DNA from: Falciphora oryzae
Lineage: Eukaryota; Ascomycota; Sordariomycetes; Magnaporthales; Magnaporthaceae
Length of the DNA stretch: 58,764 bases
NCBI GenBank assembly: GCA_000733355.1
Contig: JNVV01000023.1
Span: 533,164-591,927, forward strand
Reading direction: 5' to 3'
Shown: piece by piece, positions 21,146 through 33,296 of the stretch
How positions within the stretch are numbered: position 1 is the first letter of the stretch
How the letters are laid out: the number at the start of each line of letters is the position of its first letter
The notes under the pieces: generated by a model
Database searches by the model: none
Told to the model about the DNA's origin: nothing
What the model saw: the letters and a program-made list of their open reading frames with translations, nothing else
Position numbers and translations under genes: made by a program

Positions 21146-24100
21146 GGTTGCGGTTGGGCGTGGTGGTGGTATGCGAGTATCGGTGATATGCGAGTATACT
21201 AACTCTGCTTTGTTGACTTTTTATGCGCTTGCTCGCGACCTCGGCAGTGGTCGGCGTGGGGAAGACACACTCGGGGCGGCTCAGACGGGACGTTGTCCGA
21301 GGTGGGCAAGTGGAGGCCAATTACCCCACAAGCAGCAGCAGTCTGGGAGGAGTCTTGGCACGGTGGACGTCATGTCTAGCAGAGACGGGCACTGTCAGGG
21401 CACCCATGGGATATCGATGGCTCGCAACGTCAAGGGGCTTTCACCCCGTTCTCAGGACTCGCCGACCCGGCCCGCTGCGGGCTTTGCCGCTCGAGGCATC
21501 TGACACGGAGAGAATTACCCCGTAGTAGCGAATGGTTCAACACGGAATGCAAGGAGGATTCGTTGGCGAGAACTTTATTCCTCGCCAGAGTCCTATCTAT
21601 ACCTAATGCGTAGGGCAGGACTCCTCGCCCACCGCAACCCACACACCGTCTCTTTTCTGCTCTCCAGAGGACTGATTGGGAAACACAACCCCCCAGGACC
21701 TTTGATTCTCATCGCGCGAGTTACTTGACACACCCGGCTATCTGATGCCCGTGGGGGAAGGATACTCCACGCAGTATCAGGGTTATCCCTCCTTCGCTCG
21801 AATCCTGGGACCCGCCATGCTGGTCGGGGTTCATTTGTGGTTCACCTTTGCAAACTTTATTTTCGGCGCGTTTTGCCGGATGTGCCTTACCATCGCCGAG
21901 TTGGCCGGCCGATCAGGGCGATAAGCGTGGCCGGGGGAGGGTGAATTGGCTTCAGTGAATGTGGGTAAGGTTATCCCAAATCAAGAAAATGATAAGCGGA
22001 GCGAAAAGTAAAGGGCTAGGGGCAGAGAGATGATTGGTCCCTAAGTTAAAGCCGCACAATTCCCAGACTAGACGTCGGAAACATAAATGATTCGCCCGCC
22101 TCCTACCGGCCGCTGGCCTGGCTATGTCTTTTTTTTTTTTTTTTTTTTTTTTGGCCTCGTCACCCTCCTTGCACGTAGCTGGCAGGGATACCTCTCGTGC
22201 TCTGGAAAGACTAGCAGGGAGAGATTCTTGTGTCATCGTGTCATACAAAGGATCGTCAAAGGCGGTCGCCCCCAAACCTGGCAAGGCAGACAGCACGATA
22301 TTGATAAACCTCAAAAGCCATGCCATGCCTGTAGTGTGCTTCCTCTCTAGGAGTATGGGCTGCGAGCTGATAATGGTTCTGAACTCTTTGATAGAGGGCA
22401 TCCGCGTGGGACCAAGCTCATTAGTAGGTTTCCTCCATCACCGGCAGTTCATTGCCCTCGCACCCGGTGTGGGCCGACCGACTGTCTTGGTGCCGCAGGT
22501 CGGGGAGTCGCGACTAAACTCCAAGACATAACCGTGTACGGGCCGGTGAGGGTCAAGGGAGAGATGGCTGGCCGGTGAAAATCAAGTTGAAGAGCTTGGA
22601 AGGGACGGCAGGGGCCGCACCAGAGGAAGCTCGCCCCACGGCCACCGGCCGTGTCCGGGATGAGCTGATCAACAGCCAACGTAAACTTCATAAGCACCAG
22701 CCAGCGAGAGGCACAGGAAAGGGCAGCCAACGCCCTCGATACGAGACCCACCACAGCACAATCAGTTCCTGTTAGGAGAAGGGGGTGTGGGGCGGAGCGT
22801 GTATGAGGCATGTCTCCTATGTTGCTTCTTGTTTGTCATCGAGTTGCATAATCTATCCGGCAAGCTGCTTTTACTTTGGAACGGGGGCGTGGGAGAGGCC
22901 TTGTCTCTGCGTCGACTGATAACCGTCTCCAAGGGACCCACGTTTTGTCTGCTCTGCAAAAGCCGACGTTGCATCCATACGGACACTTACCCCTCTCGTA
23001 GTCCCTGTATCTGCCACTGGTTCTCTGTCCCGTCAAGCGTCAGCGCTGCCACGTCACGGCCGCCGCCGGCGTCACTGGCGCAGGATCGGCGTCGGGCCGC
23101 TACGGACTGGCCGATGGGACACGGCGGTGGGTCAGGGGAGATGTCACATCTCTAAAAGTTCTGCGTGCTCTAGAGAACGGCCACACGTAGAGAAATGGGA
23201 CGACGGTCAAGTGTAACGCTGCAAGTTGGTGCCTCGGCTTTGACGCAATACCACCTCACACAGGTCCTGCCCCGGGACCCCCCTGGAGTGGCTAGGCAAG
23301 ACCCCATATTCTAAGCGCGCCAATGTCGCTCCAATGGGTCCGGGGAGCCAGGGGAAAACAAGCTTTCGGGCATTCACAGGCTGGCAGGCCTTCGTCTGTG
23401 GCACCTCGTGGAAGTCCATGCTTGACCTCGTCGACCCGCCGTCCAAATGCGCCTCGGAAGCACACGTCCCGACCAGTTTCGTGTTCCGTGGGCACGCCCA
23501 GTGACTAAGCCTGGCAGGGGAGGGGTGGCCCATCGGGGTTTCCCGTCGAGATCCCCAGAAGCGGGCAGAGAAGGGAGAAAGGATGGCGTAACGTCAGGCT
23601 GGCAAGACAGAAGTGGGGGGTGGGATGGGATGGGATGGGAAACGACGATGGCGCGGGCTGCAAAAGACGGACAGGGGAGGGTTGGTTTAGGGTTTTCCCC
23701 GTCTTGGCAGGGTGCAGCCCCTGATTGACGGGTTGATGGTCAGGCTCAACGTGGTTCGATGGGTGGGCGTGGGCGCCACACGAAGCCAGGCAAGGATCGG
23801 AGCGTCGGCACCGGCTTGACACGTTCCCCGTCCCCCAACGTTGGATCGGGGACTTGCCCGATGGTGAATTACTCACTGCTTCTGTATCAGCAGAGGCGGG
23901 GCTTTGTTGTTCCGTGGCCATGGCCAAAGTTACGACTGGGACCGTCTTTGGGCTTGGGAGCTTGTGCTAGTAATTCATGGCGACGTTGCCTTGTCCAAGG
24001 TGAGCAGGTTTCTCGGCAGAGTCAGCTGCCCAACCGGGGTTTTTCCGGATCCGGCACCGGACCCGAATCAGGAGAACGGACATCAACCTCACTGACTTGC

Positions 24101-24457
24101 TCGATACAGACATGCCAAGGACAGGACGAGAGGATAAAAACCATTTGAACGAAGTCTATTTGTTGCGTCATCCGCCCCTCTAACCAGTCAAACCGTGCCT
24201 GTCCGTCTTTCTATCGAGTCTAAAAGAAGGGGTTATGGAAAAAGCAAAAGAACATCCAAAGTAGATGCATGACCCTGCGGCTTGCGCTAGTCAGACTCCT
24301 CCTGCATGACCCGCGCGGATGCAGCCGCAGCACTGGAATGGAAATTCCACACCGCCTTGGGCCAGAGATAACGAGCGATAAACCCGCTTATCTACGAATA
24401 AAATTTGCCGGCGCGTCCAAGTCCGCCCGCGGGGGAGGCTGCTGCCATGCCCTTCGC
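21146..24457. other. Gene-poor intergenic region (3.3 kb)
   Basis: No gene with domain, intron or start support is seen. It contains a homopolymer T run (about 22130-22152), a short GGGAT repeat (about 23622-23640) and many overlapping spurious open frames. A 59-codon frame at about 21743-21922 (MPVGEGYSTQYQGY...) is noted but unsupported. The right end holds the 3' UTR of the desaturase; the left end holds the amidohydrolase promoter. Confidence 0.45.
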
Positions 24458-24673
24458 TTAGTTGGTGGCCCACTTGAGGGCGCCAGGGACCTTGGGGTCC
24501 GGCACGACGTACTTGCACGAGGTGAAGGTGTGCCAGAGAGTCGTGATGAAGTTGCGGTTGTCGCAGTGGTAGAGGTCGCCCAGGACGGGCTTGATGGCCT
24601 CGGTGGCCTCCTCGGCGTAGTAGAAGGGGATGCGACTGTGTAGCGTGGGTTTGTTAGGACCTCTGTCTGACAC

Positions 24674-24704
<31 letters not shown>

Positions 24705-25805
24705 GCACTTACGGGAACAGGTGGTGGGCAACGTGGGTGCCAATGATGCCGTGGAACAGGTGGCGGTCAATGAAGCCAAAGTCGCGGTCGATGGTGGCGA
24801 CGGCGCCCTTGACAAAGGTCCAGTTCTCGGCGTCGTAGTGGTGGACGTCGTGGTGGGTGTGGTGCAGGTACGTGATGGCAACTGTGTTTCAGCCAAGGGC
24901 CAGTCGAGTCAGTTTTTGGCAGAGTCAAGGGAGAAAGAAAAAAAAAACGCACTCAGCCAGTTGTGAACCCAGAGGTAGGGCACAACGTAGAGCAGGAACA
25001 TGGTGTCCCAGCCGTAGATGGTCGAGCCGTAGTAGATGGCGGAGCCGGTCAGGGCCAGGCCGAGGTCCGAAATGGCAATGAACAGCGCCTCGCTGGGGCG
25101 GAAGACGGCGCTGGTGGGCTCAAAGTGGCTCTGGCGGAACCAGCTGGCGCCCTTCCACTGCCTGCTCTCCTTGCCGGCGGTGACGTTGAAGAACAAGTAC
25201 ATCTGCCAGCCGAACAGTTGGTGCGAGATGAGGCGCGCCAGGTTGAAGAGCGGGGCGTCCTCGACCAGCTCCCAGTCGAGGCCGATGCGCGAGAAGAAGG
25301 AGGCGCGGGCGTTGCGGTCCTCGGCCTGGGCGGGCACAAAGGCCATGTCCTTCTCCATGTGGCCGGTGAAGCGGTGGTGGCGGTGGTGCGAGTACTTCCA
25401 CGAGAAGTAGGGCACCATCAGGATGGAGTGGGCGGCCCAGCCGACGACGTTGTTGAAGCGGTCGTGCTTGGAGAAGGCGCCGTGGCCGGCCTCGTGGGCC
25501 AGGATCCAGAGCCCGGTGCCGAACAGGCCCTGGACGAAGCCGTAGGCGGCCCAGGCGGCCCAGCGGGCGTAGACGTCGGGGATCTGGGGGATGTAGGTGA
25601 CGGCGGCCCAGCCCAGGGCCGAGATCAGGCACAGGTCGCGCACCAGGTAGCCCATCGAGATGGCCACCGACGGCTCGAAGCAGTGGGCGGGGATGGCGTT
25701 GCGGAGGGTGTTGATGTCGGGGAACTGCTGCTCCTCGACCTCCTGGGTCTTGTTCTTGGCGGCAGCCCGGCCGCCGGCGGCTCTCTGGGTCATGGTCACC
25801 GACAT
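24458..25805 (-). CDS. Delta-12 (omega-6) fatty acid desaturase, oleate desaturase type
   Basis: Three exons are inferred: 25805-24953, 24881-24713 and 24635-24458, with GT-AG introns of 71 and 77 bp and matching phases, giving 399 aa. Three histidine boxes are intact: HEAGH (104-108), HHRHH (140-144) and HVAHH (334-338). These are the di-iron ligands of membrane desaturases. Four or more TM segments lie between them. FPDINTLRNAIPAHCFEPS near residue 28 and GHMEKDMAFVP match fungal oleate delta-12 desaturases of the ER, which convert oleoyl to linoleoyl chains. A delta-15 or bifunctional activity cannot be excluded by sequence. The second intron carries a CAG/CTG run. The upstream flank is lost in an assembly gap. 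Confidence 0.92.
24675..24704. repeat. CAG/CTG trinucleotide repeat in desaturase intron 2
   Basis: An uninterrupted run of about nine CAG triplets on the plus strand lies inside the second intron, just after the 5' splice site in gene orientation. Confidence 0.85.
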
Positions 25806-25881
25806 GGCTCCTTGGTCCTTGGTCAAGCAGCAGTGGGATCGAGGGTGGTGGGGAAGTGAAGAGAAGAGTGAGGAGAGGGCG

Positions 25882-26307
25882 NNNNNNNNNNNNNNNNNNN
25901 NNNNNNNNNNNNNNNNNNNNNNNNNNNNNNNNNNNNNNNNNNNNNNNNNNNNNNNNNNNNNNNNNNNNNNNNNNNNNNNNNNNNNNNNNNNNNNNNNNNN
26001 NNNNNNNNNNNNNNNNNNNNNNNNNNNNNNNNNNNNNNNNNNNNNNNNNNNNNNNNNNNNNNNNNNNNNNNNNNNNNNNNNNNNNNNNNNNNNNNNNNNN
26101 NNNNNNNNNNNNNNNNNNNNNNNNNNNNNNNNNNNNNNNNNNNNNNNNNNNNNNNNNNNNNNNNNNNNNNNNNNNNNNNNNNNNNNNNNNNNNNNNNNNN
26201 NNNNNNNNNNNNNNNNNNNNNNNNNNNNNNNNNNNNNNNNNNNNNNNNNNNNNNNNNNNNNNNNNNNNNNNNNNNNNNNNNNNNNNNNNNNNNNNNNNNN
26301 NNNNNNN
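25882..26307. other. Assembly gap (426 N)
   Basis: Unresolved bases are flanked on the right by a T homopolymer (26308-26320). Open frames spanning it are artefacts. Confidence 1.
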
Positions 26308-27462
26308 TTTTTTTTTTTTTCCTTCTCGGGACCCTTGTTGTTGGTTTCGAGCACGGCCGGATAACACGCCCCAGAGGACCCAGGACCCTCAGCAAGGGTC
26401 GCCCGGCGCACGAGAGCCAAGAGTTCTAGAATCGAAGGCCGCCGCGGTGCACTGTGGCCCCTGTGCTGTGGGCACAAGCCGTGGGCGGCAATGCGCTTGC
26501 AGCCCAACAGAAATTGAGTGTGCTGTCTGCTGTCAGGCGCGCGCAATGGCTCGCAATGGCTTTTTGCTTTAGAAATGGCACTCGGTCCCGGGCGGCTGCT
26601 GTTCTGAAAAAAAGGCACAAAAAAAAGGAGACACACACACACAAAAACGAAAAAAAAAAGAAAAAAAACGGCGGCCGTTGTCGTCGCACGGTGCACATGT
26701 CAGTTTGATTGGGTTGGATCGGCGGCGCCTCTTCTGCAATGCGGTGTGATGCGCCGCCGCCCTGACACGTGCAAAGCAGGAAGGCACGCCCGCCACAAAT
26801 TTCCCTCGGGGAGATCTGGCCGGCTTCAGACTCGCGTGGGTGCGCTTGGCTAAGGTCCCCAGCGGACGGTCGCCTCCCGCCGCCTGCACATGTCTAGCGC
26901 CGCGGCGGCAGCAGAGCCGTTACAGTTGCTAGGCAGGGTCCGAGGAGGAGCTTACGTATATTGCCCGCGCTCGTCTGTTCTTGCCATGTGCTTCTCGGCA
27001 TTGGATTGGGCTGATTGGGATGCGGTCATTGCCCGCAATGGCTGGCTGAAACGCCGAAGTGGATGGCTGAAGACAAACTGGCTGGCTGAACGCTGCAAAG
27101 GCTGGCTGTCGCGGATTTGTATTGCACTTGGATCAAGCCCCTGGTCTCAACAAATTTTTTCCCTTCATCCCTTTTTGCCCGCGCAGCAAGCAGCAAGGTG
27201 GATCCAAACCCGAAAACTTCAGGGTCCAAGGCTAAGCTCGAGCCCCTGCTCCCCTTCAGGGTTGGGCCCAAGGCACAGGCAATGATCCAATGATCAACTT
27301 GGGCCCTGCATGCTGATAAGGAGATAGATAAGAGGCCGCCCCAGTCGGCCGGCGCAGGCGGATCCCGTCAGAGAGAGTTAACCTAATCGGGCGCCACGTT
27401 GCGATTAGCTCGGTTGTTTGAGCCATGTGCATTCTGTCACGTGATTCGGGTGCAGTTCTTTT

Positions 27463-27492
27463 TGGCACTGGCACTGGCACTGGCATTGGCAC
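27463..27492. repeat. Hexanucleotide repeat TGGCAC
   Basis: There are five tandem TGGCAY units, one of them TGGCAT, in the intergenic region upstream of the P450. Confidence 0.8.
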
Positions 27493-28898
27493 CCCACGTC
27501 AGGTGCTGTCACTTCACTGACTGACTGCACAGGTGGGGCCAACCACCAGGGAGGCATTCCATACAGCGACACCCCGCGTTCACACCCCACCGCCTCTTTG
27601 TTGTCCCACGCGGCAGCTGCCTTTTGCTTTTGGCCAGCTTTATATCGGCCTCCCTCATTAGAACCAGGGCCACGAACGTCTGGGAACCCCCGCAAACCCT
27701 GTCCCCTGGCAGGGAGTCTCCAGGCAAGGCGCTAAGGTAATTCTCCGCCAAGACTCGTCTTTCCCTCTGTCTGCCTTTTGCCTTTCTCCGCCGTTGCGGG
27801 CTGACAAGACGATGGCAGCCGTCAAGATCTTCCCCTCGTATTCACGGCCTCCGTGTTTGCAAGCTCTGTTTGAGGCCCATCTTCCCATGCCCTTGCCCTC
27901 CCCGCATCCCTGACCCAGATTCCGCAGGCCACCATCTCCAGCCCGGGGTATCGTCATGATGCCCCCGTCGATGCGAGCCCCTACTGCCGCTGTTGACTCC
28001 TGCCTGAGCTTTCCGCCGTGCTGCATCTGCATCGGGAAGCTCCCGTGCAAGTGATATCACAATGTACCCCGCGGGGGCCCTAGTAAGTCTCTTGCATGAA
28101 GGCGGTGGCGTTCCCCGCCAGAGGCATGTGTAGTAACGTCCTTGGCTTTGAATCTACCGTCGCACTGTCGTGGGGGCCGGGGGTTTGGACGAAACTAGAT
28201 ACTCTAAGCGGGACCTACCGTCTAGGGTGTGAGGCCGAATGCAATGCCGTCTTCTCACTGCGGCCGGGGCCTCACGGCCACCCCTCAAGGGTCGATCCCG
28301 TTCCCCTCTCGAGCTCAAGACTTTCTCCCGTAGGATCGATCGGCGATCGGTGCTGGTTCACACCGCAGTGCCTTCATGGCGTAACTGCATAGAGAGGGGG
28401 AGGCCATACGAGAAGTCGAGAACTGCCTGCTCAGCTGTAGCATCTATATTACGGCACCCTCTTCGAACTCGATGGTGTTTCGGTCTCTGTCTTCAAGCCA
28501 CCAACCAAACACATCGCCACCACTTATCACGTGTCTCCTGCCTTCCTTCCTTATCACTGGTCGGCAGCCCAGTCCCATAAAATCCTGATTGTCCAGTCTG
28601 CCAGCCTCTTCTGGCTCCTACTGTTTTGCACGCTTTCACCCGTGTTATTCTTTTCCCTCGTCCTGCTCATTTTACCCCTTATTCTCTTCCTGGAGCTCCT
28701 GCTCTCGATCTTGATCCTCCTTCTTGCCCACCTCGTACTCGTGGATACCAATTCTCCGCACTAGGATACTGCTTTTTTAAACTGCCAGCAATTTGGGGAA
28801 CCCGGTACGATCCGCTCCGAGCAGGGACAAAGTCGTACGATATCGAAAGTCACAACCCCCCCTCAAGACCAGAGTGACGAATACCGTCCTTTGTCACA

Positions 28899-30775
28899 AT
28901 GGCTTTGGTAGTCCCCGTTGCCGTTGGCGCTGTGGTGGCCGTTCTCCTCCTCGTCCAGTTTTACAACACCCTGAAGGCCATACGGTCGCCTCTCAGGACC
29001 ATCCCTGGCCCCTGGTATGCGCCACTCACCACCATGCACCTGCGCTACGGCTTCTCGACCGGAGAGATCTGGAAGGCTGTCGAAAAGGCCCACACCAAGT
29101 ACGGCCCCATCGTCCGTCTTGGCCCGCGCCAGGTCTGGATTGCCGACAAGGACGCGCTCAAGGACGTGCTTCTACATGTTGACCTGCCCAAGGTTGCCAT
29201 GTACTCCGAGATCTCCAGGGACAAGCACAGCCCAGGGCTCTTTGGCGAGATGTAAGTTTTGCATGACACAAGGCCAGCGGCGGTAACGGATAGCTGACAG
29301 CCGGCCTCTTCACATGGCAGCCGTCCTGAGCCCCACCGCCGCCTCAAGAAGTTTCTGTCGCCTGCCTTCACCGTTCACTACATCGACGGCCTCGAGCAAT
29401 ACTTCCAGAAGACGGTTCGGGATCTGCTGCAAAAGTACGAGAACCGTATCCGAGTCGACCCCCTAGCAGCCAAGGAGAACGGCATCGAGGTTGACCTGAT
29501 GGACGACCTGCACAATGTTGCCCTGGACATGTAAGTTTCCGTCTCCGTATAGCCCTAAGGCCTTGCCATGAATCAGACCGCTGATCAGGCTACCAGTATG
29601 GGAGAGTGCTCCTTCGGCAAGGGCTTCGGCCAGACGAACCCCGTCAGCACCGAGGTTGAGGAGGGTGTGGACGAGGGCGTGTGGAGGTCGATCCCGCGCT
29701 CCATCTTTGACGGGCTCAGCAAGCGCTACCAGACGGTCTACATCAAGAAGTTCCTGCGCAAGCTCGGGCTCGACATCAACTTCGACTGGCCCTCGGAGAT
29801 GATCACGGCCATCGACGCCGTGGTGCAGCGCCGCCGCCGCGCCGAGAAGGCCACCGGCGGCCGCTCGGACCTGCTGCAGCACCTGATCGACGAGGGTCGC
29901 AAGCCCGACAGCGGCAAGGCCATGAACACGCGCGACATCGTCGACCAGATGGCCGAGATCCTGCTCGCCGGCTCCGAGACCACGTCCGGCACCATCGCCT
30001 GCCTGTTCCTTGAGCTGGCCCGCAACCCGGACGTGCGCGCCAAGCTGCTGGCCTCGATGGACCCCAAGACCATCCACGACGAGGTGGTGCCGAGCAAGGC
30101 CATCCGTGGAGGAGCGGCGGGCCCCCCGCCCCAGTACGAGTACCTCGAGGCGTGCATCAAGGAGAACCTGCGCCTGCACCCCATCGCGTCCGAGATGGGC
30201 CGCCGCACGGGGAACCAGTGGGTCACGCTCATGGGCTACAACCTGCCGCCCCACACCGTTGTGTCTGCTTCTTACCGCGACCTGCACCGTAACGGAAAGT
30301 ACTGGCCCGAGCCGATGCGCTTCTGGCCTGAGCGGTGGCTGCCCAAGGAGAAGCGGTGCGGTGCTCCTGCTGCCGAGTAAGTTGTGGTAACCTTGGTTGA
30401 CTTTGTTGGGGACTATCAGGACAACGACTGACACGAGGCTTGCAGCATGAACGCCTACTACCCCTTCTCTGCCGGCAAGCACTCTTGCATTGGAATCAAG
30501 TAGGTTCTTGTGGCGTATCTTGTCATGCCTCGCATGTCCGCTAACCCCTCTTCCTCCCTGCCAGCTTCGCCTGGGCCGAGATGCGCATGGTGGCGGCCAG
30601 CATCTTCTCGCGGTTCGACGTCACCGAGGTGCAGGGCCAGGAGATCGACTTCCGCCAGTACATCACCATGCAATTCCACACGGGCCACTGGCGCGTTGTC
30701 CTCAAGCCCCGCGAGGCCCCGATCGAGATCGTCTCGGAGATGGCCGAGAAGAAGGAGTCGCTTCTGGACTCTTAA
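28899..30775 (+). CDS. Cytochrome P450 monooxygenase
   Basis: Five exons are inferred: 28899-29251, 29321-29530, 29597-30376, 30446-30499 and 30565-30775. All introns are 65-69 bp with GTAAGT/GTAGGT donors and CAG acceptors, all in phase 2, giving about 535 aa. An N-terminal membrane anchor (VVPVAVGAVVAVLLLVQFY) is followed by a Pro-rich hinge RTIPGPWYAPL. The I-helix motif is EILLAGSETTSG, the K-helix ExxR is in KENLRLHP, and the heme loop is YYPFSAGKHSCIGIN with thiolate Cys at about residue 462. It should be an ER-bound class II P450 needing CPR. The substrate and CYP family were not assigned. It has no obvious biosynthetic partners; the nearest gene is the desaturase, divergent and 3 kb away. 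Confidence 0.93.
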
Positions 30776-31467
30776 AGAGGCAGCAATTCGAGGAGGAGCA
30801 GCTCCAAAAAGGGGCATTTACTCCGAAAGAAGCATCAACACGTCACTTCGGTGAGCAGAAGATTAGACTTGTCTTCTGGCTGCGGCTTGATGACCCTAGG
30901 CGGGCCCCCTCTAGACTACGCTAGGCTTCTGATTCGTTATGCCCTTTCACGAGTCCTCTCCCTTGCTCGGAAAATTTTGCTCTTTTCTCCCTTGTCTCTC
31001 TTGACAAACTGACTGGCTGGAGCATTCGTGGCTCGGGCCTTCTTGCTTAACATCACTCGGATAGTTTGGACACCTCTGCATGCATGTTCAGACACCAAGC
31101 CTCTCGTTCCCTAGGTTGGGGGTCATTTTGTGTGCATAACCTGCCACCTCAACTCCTACTCTATCATTTTCAGCGTTTACATAGTTAAAGGTACGATTTT
31201 CGCGGCTACATCCACGGACAAAGTGCCGAATTTGATGCGAGCTCTTAGAAGACGTCTTTTGATGATTGTTGGCGAGGTGGCTCGCCAGCCAAAGGAGTGG
31301 AAAACCTAGGATCAACTAGATACAAAGCCAAAAGAAGAAGAAAGATCTTTTGTTTCCATACCGCCTTATCACCCTCTCTGCACTTTCACATGTCTGAAAG
31401 GTATGTTTGTTGTCGAACGGACGGTCTGGCCTCGGTTGCAGCAGGCGCTCTAAGCGCAGGGCAGCAT
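30776..31467. other. Convergent intergenic region, nothing coding seen
   Basis: This lies between the 3' ends of the P450 and the small secreted protein gene. It probably holds both 3' UTRs. No repeat or RNA gene was recognised. Confidence 0.5.
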
Positions 31468-31827
31468 TTAGGCCTTGACGCACTTCCAGCTGCTGCCCTT
31501 GTTGTTGACGGCGGCGGGCAGATTGGCGATGCCGTTGACGCCAAAGGTGGCCTTGGCGCCGTTGCAGCCCCTGTCGGCCCAGATGGTGCAGCTCCAGCCG
31601 CGCTCGGCCTTGGCGCTCGAGATGCTGTTGTCGAAGGGGCGGACAAAGTTCTTGCACTGGCCCGGGTCGGCCTTGGCCTCGAGCTTCTGGCCCCTGAAGT
31701 TGGTCAGGCCCCAGGCCGTCATGAGGTGCTGGTCGCGCGCCTCGACCGTCTGGCCCTCCGAGGGGGCGGCCAGGGCGGCGGGCGTGAGGGCCAGGGCGAA
31801 GGTGGCGAAGAGGGTGGAGAACTGCAT
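31468..31827 (-). CDS. Small secreted cysteine-containing protein, possible crystallin/killer-toxin-like fold
   Basis: Single exon, 119 aa. The ATG at 31827 begins a clear signal peptide (MQFSTLFATFALALTPAALA, then AAPS). The mature part is about 98 aa with four cysteines: one in GQCKNF, two in WSCTIWADRGC and one near the end in WKCVKA, enough for two disulfides. The arrangement of Trp-rich short strands (WSCTIWADRGCNGAKATF) resembles fungal small secreted proteins with a beta/gamma-crystallin-like fold, but that is inference from pattern only. A TATA-like motif lies about 145 bp upstream. It could be an effector-like, antimicrobial or structural secreted protein. There is no direct evidence of activity. 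Confidence 0.8.
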   Translation of the reverse strand: MQFSTLFATFALALTPAALAAPSEGQTVEARDQHLMTAWGLTNFRGQKLEAKADPGQCKNFVRPFDNSISSAKAERGWSCTIWADRGCNGAKATFGVNGIANLPAAVNNKGSSWKCVKA

Positions 31828-33296
31828 TTTGAAGGTTGGTTTTGGTGGTGATGGAGGGCGGTTTAGGATAGTGGTTTGAGGCTGAATGATTGTATGATCA
31901 AGGTGTTCTTGTCTTGCTGGCGATGATGAGAAGCAGGTCACAATCCATCATTTGGGGAGAGCAGCCCGCCATTTTTATATCTTTTTCTTCCCGTTCATGT
32001 GCACAACGTTGGCTCTGCGACTGCTCTCTATGTCTACATAGCGACCTCATCCATCTGCCTTAGACGTAGGATCGCCAGGCCGTGAACCTGGGCCGGAGGG
32101 ACGCTGCCAACGAGGCGGCGAGGCGTTCGGGAGCCTCCTGCTGAGATAAGATGCGCGTTTGGCGGCCCAAAGCATAGCCAGAACGGCGCGGGTATCCAAT
32201 CCACGGAGCTCTACAGTGAACAATTGACTGTGAGCCAGCCTGCAGGCATTCTCGTTTGGGCTTCCTTCCCGTGGAGAGATGACTTGCATTCTGCATGTCA
32301 GATGATTCCTTCGTCTTGAAGAATAGCAGCACCTGCCCCCAGCGGCGCAGCTGGATAATTTGGGGTAACACGCCCGTCAGCTCAATGACACCGCCACCTC
32401 CTTCAACGAAGCCGGGCTACTGGCTATCAGCCACGTTAACTCGCTAGTTTCTCCCATCTTTGACCATAAGTCACTTGGCACACGGGAGATCTCTTCTCTA
32501 CCCAACACCTGACGTCATATAGGCTTTGGGATTGCACAACGCAGGAGCAGAACTTATAAGAAGATGCGCATGCTGGTGTGCCACAGCAGGGATTGAATAA
32601 CCAAATTGTGTCCGCCGTTGGCTGAATTTCTGGGGATCTTTCGTGGAGCCTGACAAGACCTCTCCGAAACACAGCATATGCATGTCAGACTTGGAACCTG
32701 CTTTTCCGAAAAAGCCACGGTTGAAATTACCTTCACAGAGTTGACAGTGTCTTTTTACGTTCTGAATAACCCCAAGGGGCGGGGATGCGCAGAAAGCTGG
32801 CGAGGAAACAAAGAGTGCAGGAACTTGAACTTTTAAAGTTGGCGTTAGCCTCAAGCTACCACGAGGCGTCGGAAGGCTTTCATGAACTTTGTGTTTCCAC
32901 GGATAGCACTCCAGCCGGGCAGCAGCCTGATGGGAGAAACAATTATTTGAAAAGCTTTCCATAGTCCTTTTTAAAACCAGGTGGAAGAAAGTCGAAAAGC
33001 GCTTGGCAAACCTGGGATAGCAAAATAATAAGGATTAGTGCATTTTACCAGTTAAAATAGATGTCATCTGAAAACATGCATGAGAAACCAAACGACATGC
33101 CGGGATGGGTTCCAAAGTTTCCGGATCTTTTTCTTCCCAGATGCGGTCTGCTTGCTGACCTCATCACCTATATATCAGGGCTGATCTAATTGGCGGGAAA
33201 ACCCCGCATCCGAGCCCCTCATCATCACCGTCTTTCTTTTCGTGCGGTGCATATCGAACTAAACACCAACGTCATCTGGCAGCATATACTGTAGTG
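31828..33296. promoter_or_regulatory. Divergent intergenic region
   Basis: About 1.5 kb lie between the small secreted protein (-) and the GNAT gene (+). A TATAAAAA motif on the minus strand at about 31973-31981 fits the secreted-protein promoter. A CTATATATCAGG at about 33168-33179 fits the GNAT promoter. The 32500-33150 part is less GC-rich, and its open frames lack support. Confidence 0.5.
31973..31981 (-). promoter_or_regulatory. TATA-like box of the small secreted protein gene
   Basis: GATATAAAAATGG on the minus strand, about 145 bp before the ATG, is a typical distance for a fungal core promoter. Confidence 0.5.

Larger units (their letters stand above)
25806..28898. promoter_or_regulatory. 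Divergent intergenic region between desaturase and P450, with gap
   Basis: About 3.1 kb with no supported gene. It contains the 426 bp gap (25882-26307), A-rich runs around 26606-26668, GGCTGGCTGAA-type repeats at about 27040-27110, and a TGGCAC hexamer repeat (27463-27492, five units). The pyrimidine-rich 28500-28740 part is a plausible P450 promoter and leader. The desaturase promoter is largely hidden by the gap. Confidence 0.5.

Noticed and set aside
21743..21922. 59-codon frame MPVGEGYSTQYQGY... and a tRNA-like GCTCGAATCC near 21788
   Set aside because: No homology recalled; the T-arm around GCTCGAATCC does not pair, so it is not a tRNA, and the frame may be chance.
24909..26696. 595-codon frame running through the assembly gap
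   Set aside because: The gap of 426 N creates false continuity; only the part from 25805 downward is the desaturase first exon.
16697..31467. A secondary-metabolite cluster built from FAD oxidase, amidohydrolase, desaturase and P450
   Set aside because: There is no PKS, NRPS, terpene synthase or cluster regulator, spacing is wide, and the desaturase is a housekeeping enzyme.
32498..32962. 154-codon minus-strand frame upstream of the GNAT gene
   Set aside because: Composition and lack of domain suggest chance; no splice-linked support.
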